Of a stretch of DNA of 27,550 nt, positions 7,849 through 15,381 are shown piece after piece. The notes below the pieces were generated by a model. The model was not told where the DNA came from and did no database searches. It was given only the letters and a program-made list of their open reading frames with translations. Origin of the DNA: DASVCS01 sp036381495 (GTDB taxonomy: Bacteria; Gemmatimonadota; Gemmatimonadetes; Longimicrobiales; RSA9); the NCBI GenBank assembly GCA_036381495.1, contig DASVCS010000016.1:1-27550 (forward strand). The letters run 5' to 3'. Numbering within the stretch: position 1 is the first letter of the stretch; each line of letters starts with the position of its first letter. The position numbers were made by a program, and so were the translations under genes.

Positions 7849-7874
7849 GGCTTGGGCTAGGGCTGGGGCTGGGG
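7848..7874 (+). repeat. GGGCT-type short tandem repeat, G-quadruplex motif
   Basis: Five guanine runs (7848-7850, 7854-7856, 7860-7862, 7865-7868, 7871-7874) are separated by CTT, CTA, CT and CT. The array starts at the last base of the MATE stop codon and ends 30 bases before the carbonic anhydrase ATG. On the transcript it could fold into an RNA quadruplex between the two reading frames. Confidence 0.55.
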
Positions 7875-7904
7875 AACGGCACACGACTTTCGTCCGGAGA
7901 AGAT

Positions 7905-8444
7905 ATGCATCGACTCGTCGCCATCAACGCGCCCGAAGACATCTTCCCCGAATACCGCGACACGCCCATCGGTCGGCTGCTCGCCTACCACGACCTGGAC
8001 GCGCCGCTCGATGTCTACGACCGTGCCGACCTCCTCGTCGGCATGTGCATGGACCACCGAAAGCATCTGCGCGTCCCGGACAACTTCGCCTACATCCTCC
8101 GGACGGGCGGCGGCAACCTGCGCTACAGCGAGTTCAAGGTCTCGTACGCCATCGCGGTCGGCGGCGTCCGCGCCATCGCGCTCATCGGCCACAGCGACTG
8201 CGGCATGGTCAACGTGATGGCGCGCCAGGACACGTTCATCGAAGGGCTCGTCGAGAACGCCGGCTGGGATCCCGAGTGGGCCGGCGACCACTTCCGCCAC
8301 TTCGCGCCGATGTTCGAGATCGGCAACGCCATCGACTTCACGCTCTCCGAGGCGAAACGGCTGCGGCTGCGCTACCCGCGCATCCTCGTCGCGCCGCTGC
8401 ACTACCGGGTCGAGGACAACCGGCTCTACCTGATCCGCGAGTAG
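7905..8444 (+). CDS. beta-class carbonic anhydrase-like protein
   Basis: The 179-residue protein carries the beta-carbonic anhydrase metal and catalytic set: Cys48, Asp50 and Arg52 in CMDHR, then His96 and Cys99 in GHSDCGM, which would bind zinc and interconvert CO2 and bicarbonate. The strand before the second pair reads VRAIALIGH. It is shorter than plant-type enzymes but usual for the compact prokaryotic branch. The ATG at 7905 has GGAGA 4 bases upstream (7896-7900). It follows the MATE gene by 56 bases. Some members of this branch have only been annotated by homology, so enzymatic activity is likely but not proven. Confidence 0.85.
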   Translation: MHRLVAINAPEDIFPEYRDTPIGRLLAYHDLDAPLDVYDRADLLVGMCMDHRKHLRVPDNFAYILRTGGGNLRYSEFKVSYAIAVGGVRAIALIGHSDCGMVNVMARQDTFIEGLVENAGWDPEWAGDHFRHFAPMFEIGNAIDFTLSEAKRLRLRYPRILVAPLHYRVEDNRLYLIRE

Positions 8445-8664
8445 CGGCGGTCCGGAACGCCGGGCGGGCGCCCGCTCGTCCAGCGGCACGGTCGCCGGGG
8501 GCACGGGGCCCGCCACGGCGATCGCGGCGGCACGAGGATCCTACGCATCGATCCGACTCCCGCGGCGCGGCCAGCCGTTCCCACACGATCGCCTCCGCCC
8601 GCCGTCTCGTCCTCGTGACGATGGCGCATTCCGAATCGATCGCGAACGGGCCGCTCCGCCGAAC

Positions 8665-8694
8665 TTGCCGGCCGGCGCGTCCCCGTCCTACCTT
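8665..8694 (+). promoter_or_regulatory. predicted promoter of the acylase gene
   Basis: TTGCCG (8665-8670) and TACCTT (8689-8694) are separated by 18 bases. The same -10 hexamer in the context CCTACCTT occurs before the PadR gene. The start of transcription would fall near 8701, inside the left arm of the inverted repeat at 8695-8745. Confidence 0.5.
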
Positions 8695-8745
8695 GTTCGT
8701 GAGGCCCCGTGATCCGGGATCCGAGCCCGCGCTCCCCTCACGAAC
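8695..8745. promoter_or_regulatory. 10-bp perfect inverted repeat in the acylase leader
   Basis: GTTCGTGAGG (8695-8704) and CCTCACGAAC (8736-8745) are perfect inverted copies, and a second, smaller palindrome GATCCGGGATC (8711-8721) lies between them. The right arm ends 4 bases before the possible GTG start and 13 before the ATG. It could be an operator or, as RNA, a leader hairpin. The rest of the 304-base gap (8445-8748) shows no gene. Confidence 0.5.
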
Positions 8746-8757
8746 GGTGTGCGAAAG

Positions 8758-11025
8758 ATGAAACCACGCAGCCTGCCCCTGTTCCTGATCCTCGCCGCCA
8801 CGGCCTGCGCCGGGACGAACGCGCCCGTCGACGACCTGGCACGCTGGGAGGCCCGCGCCGCCCGCGTCACGATCATGCGCGACGAATGGGGGATCCCCCA
8901 CATCTACGCGCCCACGGACGCGGACGCCGTGTTCGGCCTGATGTACGCCCAGGCGGAGGACGATTTCCCGCGGATCGAGCGGAACTTCCTCTTCTCGCAG
9001 GGCCGGCTGGCCGAGGCGTTCGGTGAGGACTACCTCTGGCAGGACCTGCGGATGAAGCTCTTCATCGACCCCGCCGAGATGAAGCAGCTCTACGCCGAGA
9101 GCCCCGAATGGCTCCGGAAGCTCATGGACGCGTGGGCCGACGGGCTCAACTACTACCTCCACACGCACCCCGAGGTCGAGCCGTGGGTGCTGGACCACTT
9201 CGAGCCGTGGATGGCGCTCACCTTCAGTGAAGGGAGCATCGGCGGCGACATCGAGCGGGTGAACGTCCGCGCGCTCGAGGCGTTCTATGCGAACCCGCCG
9301 GCGCCGGCGCCGGCGGAGGCCGTGACGGCGAGCGCCGCGGCCCCCGGCACACCCCGTGTCGCCTTCGCGGCCAACGGCCGCCCCGCCCCGGCCAGCTCGC
9401 TGGTCGTGCCGGACCCGGATCTCGAGCCCACCGGGTCGAACGGCATCGCGATCGCGCCGAAGAACACGACGGACGGCCACGCGCTGCTCCTGATCAACCC
9501 GCACACCTCGTTCTACTTCCGCCACGAGGCGCACGTGGTGAGCGACGAGGGGCTCAACGCGTACGGCGCGCTCACCTGGGGCCAGTTCTTCGTCTACCAG
9601 GGCTTCAACGAGACCGCCGGCTGGATGCACACCTCCAGCCAGGTCGACAATATCGACGAGTTCATCGAGACCGTCATCGAGCGCGATGGCCGGCTCTACT
9701 ACCGCTACGGCGATGAGGAGCGGCCGGTCGAGACCCGCGAGGTCACGGTCCGCTACCGCACGCCGGACGGCGACATGGCCGAGCGCACCTTCACCGCCTA
9801 TCGCACGCACCACGGCCCGATCGTGCGGGCCGTGGACGGCAAATGGGTGAGCGTGGCGCTGATGGAGAAGCCGATGGAGGCCCTGATCCAGTCGTACTCG
9901 CGCACCAAGGCCGCGAACCTGGACGAGTTCCTCGAGATCATGGAGGCGCACACCAACTCGTCGAACAACACGGTCTTCGCCGATGCGGAAGGGAACATCG
10001 CCTACCTGCACTCGAACTTCGTCCCGGTCCGCGACGACCGCTTCGACTACGACCGCCCCGTCGATGGCAGCGACCCCGCCACGGACTGGCACGGCGTCCA
10101 CTCGATCGAGGATTCGCCGAATTCGATCAACCCATCGACCGGCTTCGCCTACAACTCGAACAACTGGCCGTACTCGGCGGCCGGCGCCGCGAGCCCGAAG
10201 CGCGAGGACTACCCCCGGTACATGGACCGCGGCAGCGAGAACCCCCGCGGCATCCACGCGCTCATGATGCTCGAGGGCCGGACCGACTGGACGCTGGAAT
10301 CGCTCCGCGCCGCGGCGTTCGACAGCTACCTCCCGGCCTTCGAGAAGATGGTCCCCGCACTCGTGCAGGGCTGGGACGCGCTGCCGGCCGCCAACTCGCT
10401 GAAGCGGGCGACCGCCGAGCAGGTCGCGCTCCTCCGGGACTGGGACCTGCGCTGGGGCGTCGAATCCGTGCCCACCTCGCTCGCCGTCTTCTGGGGCACC
10501 GAACTGCTCCGCGAGGTGGGGGACGATGCCCGCGCCGCGGACATGGACGTCTTCGAGTACGCCGCGTCCCGCACCACCGCGGAGCAACGGCTCGAAGCGC
10601 TCGTCGCCGCCACCGAGCGCCTCACCGACGACTTCGGCGACTGGCGCACGCCCTGGGGCGAGATCAACCGCTTCCAGCGCCTGAGCGGCGACATCGACCT
10701 CGAATACGACGACGACGCACCCTCCTTCCCCGTCGGCTTCACCTCCTCCCGCTGGGGCTCGCTCGCCTCCTTCGGCGCACGACCCCGCGAAGGGACCAAA
10801 CGCTGGTACGGCTCGAGCGGGAACAGCTTCGTCGCCGTCGTCGAGTTCGGGGACAGCGTGCGCGCCGTCGCGGTCACCGCCGGCGGCCTCAGCAACGATC
10901 CGGACTCGCCCCACTTCGATGACCAGATCGAACGCTACGCCACCGGCAACCTGCGGCCCGTCCACTACTACCGCGCAGACGTCGAGGCCGCCGCGGAGCG
11001 GACCTACCACCCGGGCGAGCGGTAG
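8758..11025 (+). CDS. penicillin-acylase family N-terminal-nucleophile hydrolase, probable lipoprotein
   Basis: The protein of about 755 residues belongs to the Ntn-hydrolase acylases that cleave amide bonds of penicillins, N-acyl-homoserine lactones or other acylated substrates after self-processing into alpha and beta chains. The alpha part begins VTIMRDEWGIPHIYAPTDAD, typical of the family. The predicted self-cleavage site is Gly226-Ser227 in PTGSNGIAIAP, Ser227 becoming the N-terminal nucleophile. An Ala/Pro-rich stretch (~181-222) before it is the likely spacer peptide. The N-terminus KPRSLPLFLILAATACAG looks like a lipoprotein signal with Cys17. A GTG three codons upstream (8749) is an alternative start. 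Whether it acts on quorum-sensing lactones cannot be read from the sequence. Hairpins after the stop suggest the transcript ends here. Confidence 0.9.
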   Translation: MKPRSLPLFLILAATACAGTNAPVDDLARWEARAARVTIMRDEWGIPHIYAPTDADAVFGLMYAQAEDDFPRIERNFLFSQGRLAEAFGEDYLWQDLRMKLFIDPAEMKQLYAESPEWLRKLMDAWADGLNYYLHTHPEVEPWVLDHFEPWMALTFSEGSIGGDIERVNVRALEAFYANPPAPAPAEAVTASAAAPGTPRVAFAANGRPAPASSLVVPDPDLEPTGSNGIAIAPKNTTDGHALLLINPHTSFYFRHEAHVVSDEGLNAYGALTWGQFFVYQGFNETAGWMHTSSQVDNIDEFIETVIERDGRLYYRYGDEERPVETREVTVRYRTPDGDMAERTFTAYRTHHGPIVRAVDGKWVSVALMEKPMEALIQSYSRTKAANLDEFLEIMEAHTNSSNNTVFADAEGNIAYLHSNFVPVRDDRFDYDRPVDGSDPATDWHGVHSIEDSPNSINPSTGFAYNSNNWPYSAAGAASPKREDYPRYMDRGSENPRGIHALMMLEGRTDWTLESLRAAAFDSYLPAFEKMVPALVQGWDALPAANSLKRATAEQVALLRDWDLRWGVESVPTSLAVFWGTELLREVGDDARAADMDVFEYAASRTTAEQRLEALVAATERLTDDFGDWRTPWGEINRFQRLSGDIDLEYDDDAPSFPVGFTSSRWGSLASFGARPREGTKRWYGSSGNSFVAVVEFGDSVRAVAVTAGGLSNDPDSPHFDDQIERYATGNLRPVHYYRADVEAAAERTYHPGER

Positions 11026-11030
11026 GCGGA

Positions 11031-11068
11031 CGGGGGCGGGACGGGCGGTCCCGCGACGGACGCCCCCG
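11031..11068 (+). terminator. nested GC-rich stem after the acylase gene
   Basis: CGGGGGCG (11031-11038) pairs with CGCCCCCG (11061-11068), and GGGAC (11038-11042) pairs with GTCCC (11048-11052) inside it. It begins 6 bases after the stop codon. There is no U-run, so intrinsic termination is only a possibility. Confidence 0.35.
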
Positions 11069-11130
11069 GGACGGGCGGCACTCGTGGCGTGGCGCACCGG
11101 CGGCCGCACGCCCGATACCGCCATGAATGC

Positions 11131-11160
11131 CGCGCTCGGACGCGCTGTCGTCCGAGCGCG
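11131..11160. terminator. perfect 12-bp hairpin, possible bidirectional terminator
   Basis: CGCGCTCGGACG (11131-11142) and CGTCCGAGCGCG (11149-11160) form a perfect 12-bp stem with a 6-base loop, 106 bases after the acylase stop. It lacks a following T-run. The remaining part of the 377-base gap (11026-11402) holds only the permease promoter. Confidence 0.45.
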
Positions 11161-11323
11161 CCCCGCTCACCACATGCGCCACGCCCCCTTGCCAATTCGG
11201 AAGAGCGCGCGTGCCTGGACTCTCCTGACTCGGACGGGAGACGCAGACGCAATGGCGAATCGAGCCGCGCTGCTGTCGCGCGGAGGAACGGACCGCGGCT
11301 TCACGGAACTCCCGCCGCGACTC

Positions 11324-11352
11324 TTGACTTCGACCCCCGCCGGGCCTTACAT
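11324..11352 (+). promoter_or_regulatory. predicted promoter of the first ADOP permease gene
   Basis: TTGACT (11324-11329) and TTACAT (11347-11352) are separated by 17 bases. The leader would be about 44 bases and contains GGAGG at 11394-11398 before the ATG at 11403. Confidence 0.55.
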
Positions 11353-11402
11353 ACCGGCTGGCCGGTAGGATGCCGTCGACACATCCACACTTCGGAGGTT
11401 GT

Positions 11403-13832
11403 ATGCGGTACGCGATCCGTTCGCTGCTCAAGGCGCCGGGATTCTCGCTGCTGGTGATTCTGACGCTCGGGCTCGGCATCGGCGCGAACACCGCGATTTT
11501 CAGTGTGTTCCGGGGCGTGTTGCTACGGCCGCTGCCGCACGAGAACGGCGATGAGATCGTGTACCTGCGCCAGTCCGCGACGCTGGCCGGACTGGAGGAC
11601 GTGAAGTTTTCGGTGCCGGAGATCATCGATCTTCGGGAGTCGTCGCGGTCGCTGACCGGATTCGCCGAATTCTCCGCGATGCCGTTTACGATGCTCGGGG
11701 CGGGCCGGCCGGTGCAGGTGCAGGCCGGGATCGTGACGGGCAACTTCTTCGAGGTGATGGGGCTGAGTCCGGTGCTGGGTCGGGCGATCGGCCCGGTGGA
11801 TGGTGGCGCGGCCGCGGCCCCGGTGATGATGCTGACCTATGAGTACTGGCAGCGGGCGTTCGGCGCGGATCCCGGGGTGATCGGCAAGGTCGTCCGAATG
11901 AACGGGCGGTCGGTGACGATCGTGGGGGTGCTCGAGCCGGCGCCGCCGTTTCCCGGTGAGACGGACGTGTTCGTGAATCTTGTGACGAGTCCGCATCACC
12001 TGGACGCGACGATGGTGCACGGCCGATCGCATCGCATGACCGACGTCTTCGCGCGGCTGGCGCCGGGCGCGTCGGTCGAGCAGGCGCAGGCCGAGATCGA
12101 TGGGATCACGGCGCGGATGTACGCCGATTACCCCGACCACTACGACGCGGCGTCGGGCTACACCGTTTCCATCACGCCGCTACGCGACGCGCTCGTCTCC
12201 GAGGCCAGGCTGACGCTGTACCTGCTCCTCGCGGCCGCCGGCCTGGTGCTCCTCACCACGTGCGCGAACGTGGCGAACCTGGTGCTCACGCGGAACCTGA
12301 AACGTGACCGTGAGTTCGCCGTGCGCTGGGCGATGGGCGCGGACGGTGCGCGCCTGCGGGCGATCCTCCTGGCGGAGAACGGCATTCTCGCCGCGCTCGG
12401 CGCCGGACTCGGTCTCTTGCTGGCGTACGGGGGTCTGGATCTGATGGTCAGCTTTGCCGCTCGCTTCACGACGCGGGCGAGCGAGATCCGCATGGACGGC
12501 GGCGTCCTGCTCTTCGCGGTCGTCGTCGCGAGCGCCGCCGCGATCGTGTTCGCGCTGGCGCCGTCGCTCGTGTCGCGGGAGATGGCCGCCGCCGTGCTGA
12601 CCCGGTCGGGCTCGCGGACGACCGGCGGCCGCCGCCGGCTCCAGCGCGGGCTGATCGTCGCGCAGATCGCGGCGAGTGTCACGGTGCTGACGGCGGCGGG
12701 GCTGCTCGGGCGCACGCTCATGCGGCTCAACGCGGTGGACCCCGGCGTCGACGTCGAGAACACGCTGACGCTGGAGGTGCCGGCGGACCACGAAAGTCAC
12801 ACGCAGCTCGAGAACCTCGCGCTGGAGCAAGAGATGCAGCGCCGCATCGCCGCGCTCCCCGGCGTGCACGAAGTCGGTGTCGGCATGAGCGTGCCGCTGC
12901 GCCCCAATCAGCTCCGGCTGGAGGTCAAGGTGGAAGGCAGGCCGCCGGAGCCCGGCAAGCCGATTCCGACGGCCGAGTACCGCACCGCGACACCGGAGCT
13001 CTTCGAGGCCGCGGGGATGGAGATCCTCGCCGGCCGCGGCTTCTCCGACACGGATGGCCCGGAGAGCCCCCGCGTCGCCATCCTGAACCAGGCGCTGGCG
13101 GAGCTGCTCTTCGGCGACGAAAACCCGATCGGTCGGCGCGTCGCATGGACCGGCCAGGTGCTGAGCGCGATCGGGATGAAGGAAGACGACTGGCGGACCG
13201 TCGTCGGCGTCGTGAGCAACACGCGCGACTTCGGCCCGCAGGCGCCGCCACCGCCGACGCTCTTCCAACCGCTCACCCAGAACGACATCGGCTACTTCGG
13301 GGGCGCGTTCGTCATCCGCGCCGACAGGGCACCGAGCCTCGCCCCGCGCGTCCAGAGAATCATCAACCAGCTCGCGCCGGAGCTGCCGGTGCTGCGCGTC
13401 GCGACGCTCGAGCAGATCCGCCAGGAAAACATCGCGGCGGAGCGCCTGAACACCCTGCTGGTCAGCGCGCTGGGCGTGCTCGCCCTCATCATCTCGACCG
13501 TCGGGCTGGTCGGCATACTCTCCTTCTTCGTCCGCCAGCGCACGACCGAGATCGGGATCCGCATGAGTCTCGGCGCCGCCCCGCTCCAGGTCCTCCGCAT
13601 GGTCCTGGCCGACGGCGCCACCATGCTCGGCGCCGGGACCCTCCTCGGTATCCTCGGCTCCTTCGCCGTCGGCCGGCTGCTCGAGGGGATGCTCTTCGGC
13701 GTCGCGCCGATCGATCCGCTGACGCTCGCCGCCGTCACCCTCGTCATGATCGCCGTCGGCCTCGCCGCCTGCGCCGTCCCCGCCATGCGCGCCGCCCGCG
13801 TCGATCCGATGATCGCGATTCAAACGGAGTGA
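11403..13832 (+). CDS. ADOP-type FtsX/MacB-like orphan ABC permease
   Basis: The 809-residue inner-membrane protein consists of two tandem MacB_PCD plus FtsX units, the layout of acidobacterial duplicated orphan permeases, with no ATPase gene beside it. It begins MRYAIRSLLKAPGFSLLVIL with a first helix ending GIGANTAIFSV, then a periplasmic domain, the first FtsX block (~260-400), the second half from ~418 (RRRLQRGLIVAQIAASVTVL), a second periplasmic domain, and a final FtsX block with TTEIGIRMSLGA and the terminal AARVDPMIAIQTE. The ATG at 11403 has GGAGG 4 bases upstream; an ATG at 11370 would add 11 unlike residues. Unlike the permease at 20229, it lacks the cytosolic N-terminal prefix domain and a PadR partner. 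A role in efflux or lipoprotein/peptide export is inferred from MacB. Confidence 0.9.
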   Translation: MRYAIRSLLKAPGFSLLVILTLGLGIGANTAIFSVFRGVLLRPLPHENGDEIVYLRQSATLAGLEDVKFSVPEIIDLRESSRSLTGFAEFSAMPFTMLGAGRPVQVQAGIVTGNFFEVMGLSPVLGRAIGPVDGGAAAAPVMMLTYEYWQRAFGADPGVIGKVVRMNGRSVTIVGVLEPAPPFPGETDVFVNLVTSPHHLDATMVHGRSHRMTDVFARLAPGASVEQAQAEIDGITARMYADYPDHYDAASGYTVSITPLRDALVSEARLTLYLLLAAAGLVLLTTCANVANLVLTRNLKRDREFAVRWAMGADGARLRAILLAENGILAALGAGLGLLLAYGGLDLMVSFAARFTTRASEIRMDGGVLLFAVVVASAAAIVFALAPSLVSREMAAAVLTRSGSRTTGGRRRLQRGLIVAQIAASVTVLTAAGLLGRTLMRLNAVDPGVDVENTLTLEVPADHESHTQLENLALEQEMQRRIAALPGVHEVGVGMSVPLRPNQLRLEVKVEGRPPEPGKPIPTAEYRTATPELFEAAGMEILAGRGFSDTDGPESPRVAILNQALAELLFGDENPIGRRVAWTGQVLSAIGMKEDDWRTVVGVVSNTRDFGPQAPPPPTLFQPLTQNDIGYFGGAFVIRADRAPSLAPRVQRIINQLAPELPVLRVATLEQIRQENIAAERLNTLLVSALGVLALIISTVGLVGILSFFVRQRTTEIGIRMSLGAAPLQVLRMVLADGATMLGAGTLLGILGSFAVGRLLEGMLFGVAPIDPLTLAAVTLVMIAVGLAACAVPAMRAARVDPMIAIQTE

Positions 13833-13996
13833 CGCCGTGCGCGCGGCTATATCGCATCGGCTGAGGACCCCTCGCGGGCGCGGGGAGTACGTCGTGAGCA
13901 AAGGGGTATCACCTCAAGAGCAAGGAACGCTCTCGTGCCTGAAGACGCGACATCTCGTGGGCACCGCGGCGACGTCATGAGAGGAGGGCTATTCTC

Positions 13997-14620
13997 GTGA
14001 GCCCGCGAACGCGCACGCGCGCGCCGGACGAGACCCGGCAGAAAATCCTGCTGGCCGCCTTCGAGGAGATCCACCGCCACGGATTCCGGGCGACCAGCCT
14101 GGACACCATCGCCGCGCGCGCCGGTGTCACCAAGGGCGCACTCTACCACCATTTCCCCGAGAAGGCGGCGCTCGGCTACGCGGTCGTCCGCGAAGTGGTC
14201 CGGGCGCCGCTCCTGGCCGCCTACCTCGAACCCCTCCGCCAGGGCGCCGACGATCCGGTCCGGGCGATCCAGGACGCGCTACGGCGCCGCGCCGACGACT
14301 TCGAGCACGGCGGCATCGAGCTCGGCTGTCCACTCAACAACCTCGCGCAGGAAATGTCGCCCCTGGACGAGGGCTTCCGGACCTGCATCGCCGCCGTGTT
14401 GGAGGCCTGGACCGACGAGTTCGCCGATGGCCTCGCCCGCGCACAGGCGCAAGGCCTGCTGCGCCCCGAGGTGGACCCCCGCCGCGTCGCGGCGTTCATC
14501 GTCGCCGCCATCGAGGGCTCGTTCGGAACCGCGAAGAACGCGAGAAGCGTGGAGCTGCTGCGGTCCAACCTGGAACTGCTCGCGGACTATCTGGAGACGC
14601 TGCGGCCCGTGGACGCATAG
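13997..14620 (+). CDS. TetR/AcrR family transcriptional regulator
   Basis: The 207-residue repressor has an N-terminal TetR helix-turn-helix (~12-60) with ETRQKILLAAFEEIHRHGFR and the recognition region IAARAGVTKGALYHHFPEK. The C-terminal ligand-binding part contains ELGCPLNNLAQEMSPLDEGF, seen in a TetR branch that often controls efflux or oxidoreductase genes. The GTG at 13997 is supported by GAGGAGGG at 13981-13988. It follows the permease by 164 bases containing no gene; a weak AGAGC/GCTCT inverted pair lies there. Its target is unknown: the neighbouring permease is an obvious candidate but no operator is clear. Confidence 0.9.
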   Translation: MSPRTRTRAPDETRQKILLAAFEEIHRHGFRATSLDTIAARAGVTKGALYHHFPEKAALGYAVVREVVRAPLLAAYLEPLRQGADDPVRAIQDALRRRADDFEHGGIELGCPLNNLAQEMSPLDEGFRTCIAAVLEAWTDEFADGLARAQAQGLLRPEVDPRRVAAFIVAAIEGSFGTAKNARSVELLRSNLELLADYLETLRPVDA

Positions 14621-14699
14621 GCGCGACACGGCTTCGGCACGCACGCCCCCGGTCGCGCCCGGACCTCCGCCACCAGCGGGCGGCACGAAGCGCCAGCCG

Positions 14700-15197
14700 A
14701 TGCCATTATTGTTGCATTGTCCGTATCCGACGCCGCGGCGGCACGCGGGGAGTTCGCTGGGGCGCCCGCGGAATTCGCGGCGCCGCCTTGGGAGTCCGCT
14801 GCCGCGGGTTGTGGTCCGGCATCCGCGACATCCCGGCAGGCGCCTGCTCCGGGCGTTGCTCGGCGCAGGGTCCAGCCCGGCATTCACGCGGTCCGAAGCG
14901 GAGGCGCGATTCCTCGCGTCGGTACGAAAGGCCCGGCTCGGCGCGCCGGCCACGAACACGGTCGTCGTCGGCCACGAGGTCGACTTCCTCTGGCGCGCGG
15001 AGCGGCTGGTGGTCGAGATCGACGGCTTCGCGTTTCACGCTTCGCGGCACGCGTTCGACGCGGATCGACGCCGGGACGCCGACCTGACCGCCGCCGGCCT
15101 GCGCGTGCTCCGCGTCACGTGGCGCCAGATCACGAAGGAGCCGGAGGCGATCATTGCACGCGTGGCGCAGGCGCTGGCCCGGAGCGGACGTCCGTGA
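14700..15197 (+). CDS. truncated DUF559 / AbiEi-associated endonuclease-like protein
   Basis: The C-terminal ~105 residues form a DUF559 domain of the Vsr-like PD-(D/E)XK fold: FTRSEAEARFL, VVGHEVDFLWRAERLVVEID, GFAFHASRHAFDADRRRDAD and LRVLRVTWRQI, with Asp and Glu in the expected catalytic positions. In full-length relatives (about 280-300 residues) an AbiEi-type antitoxin-like region precedes it. Here only the last part of that linker, HPRHPGRRLLRALLGA, is recognisable (from about 14815), and the preceding ~38 residues from the ATG at 14700 look unrelated and lack a ribosome-binding site. It is probably a 5'-truncated relic, although a short stand-alone endonuclease domain cannot be excluded. 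Confidence 0.65.
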   Translation: MPLLLHCPYPTPRRHAGSSLGRPRNSRRRLGSPLPRVVVRHPRHPGRRLLRALLGAGSSPAFTRSEAEARFLASVRKARLGAPATNTVVVGHEVDFLWRAERLVVEIDGFAFHASRHAFDADRRRDADLTAAGLRVLRVTWRQITKEPEAIIARVAQALARSGRP

Positions 15198-15288
15198 GAT
15201 TGCGCGACGACGTCGCTTCGGTTCGACCAGGGGCGGACCCCACCGCCGCCCAATCCGGCGCCTCCCCGTCCACTCTGACCGCCCCGCC

Positions 15289-15373
15289 AGGGAGCGCTTG
15301 TCGCGTCACTTCGAAGTCGCAGCCGCCCGCGAACCGAGCGCAGCGAGCGGCCACGCGGCTCCGAACCCGCGCG
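15289..15373. repeat. half copy of the 685-877 repeat element
   Basis: This segment matches 685-770 at about nine positions in ten without gaps, including the outer end GAGCG, the core TCGCGTCACTTCG and the internal block CCGCGAACCGAGCGC. The right-hand half and its inverted terminus are absent; the ABC-F stop codon (15384-15382) follows 8 bases later. Both copies therefore lie directly downstream of a minus-strand gene. Confidence 0.65.
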
Positions 15374-15381
15374 CGAACCGC

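Noticed and set aside
8464..8475. GCGGGCGCCCGC palindrome after the carbonic anhydrase gene as a terminator
   Set aside because: It has no loop and no T-run, and such palindromes are expected by composition.
8338..11124. A 928-codon minus-strand frame opposite the acylase gene
   Set aside because: It is the Val/Arg/Asp-rich shadow expected opposite a GC-rich gene; the plus-strand frame has the full acylase signature.
13833..13996. Operator for the TetR gene (AGAGC/GCTCT pair near 13917-13933)
   Set aside because: A 5-bp pair in this composition is too weak to support.
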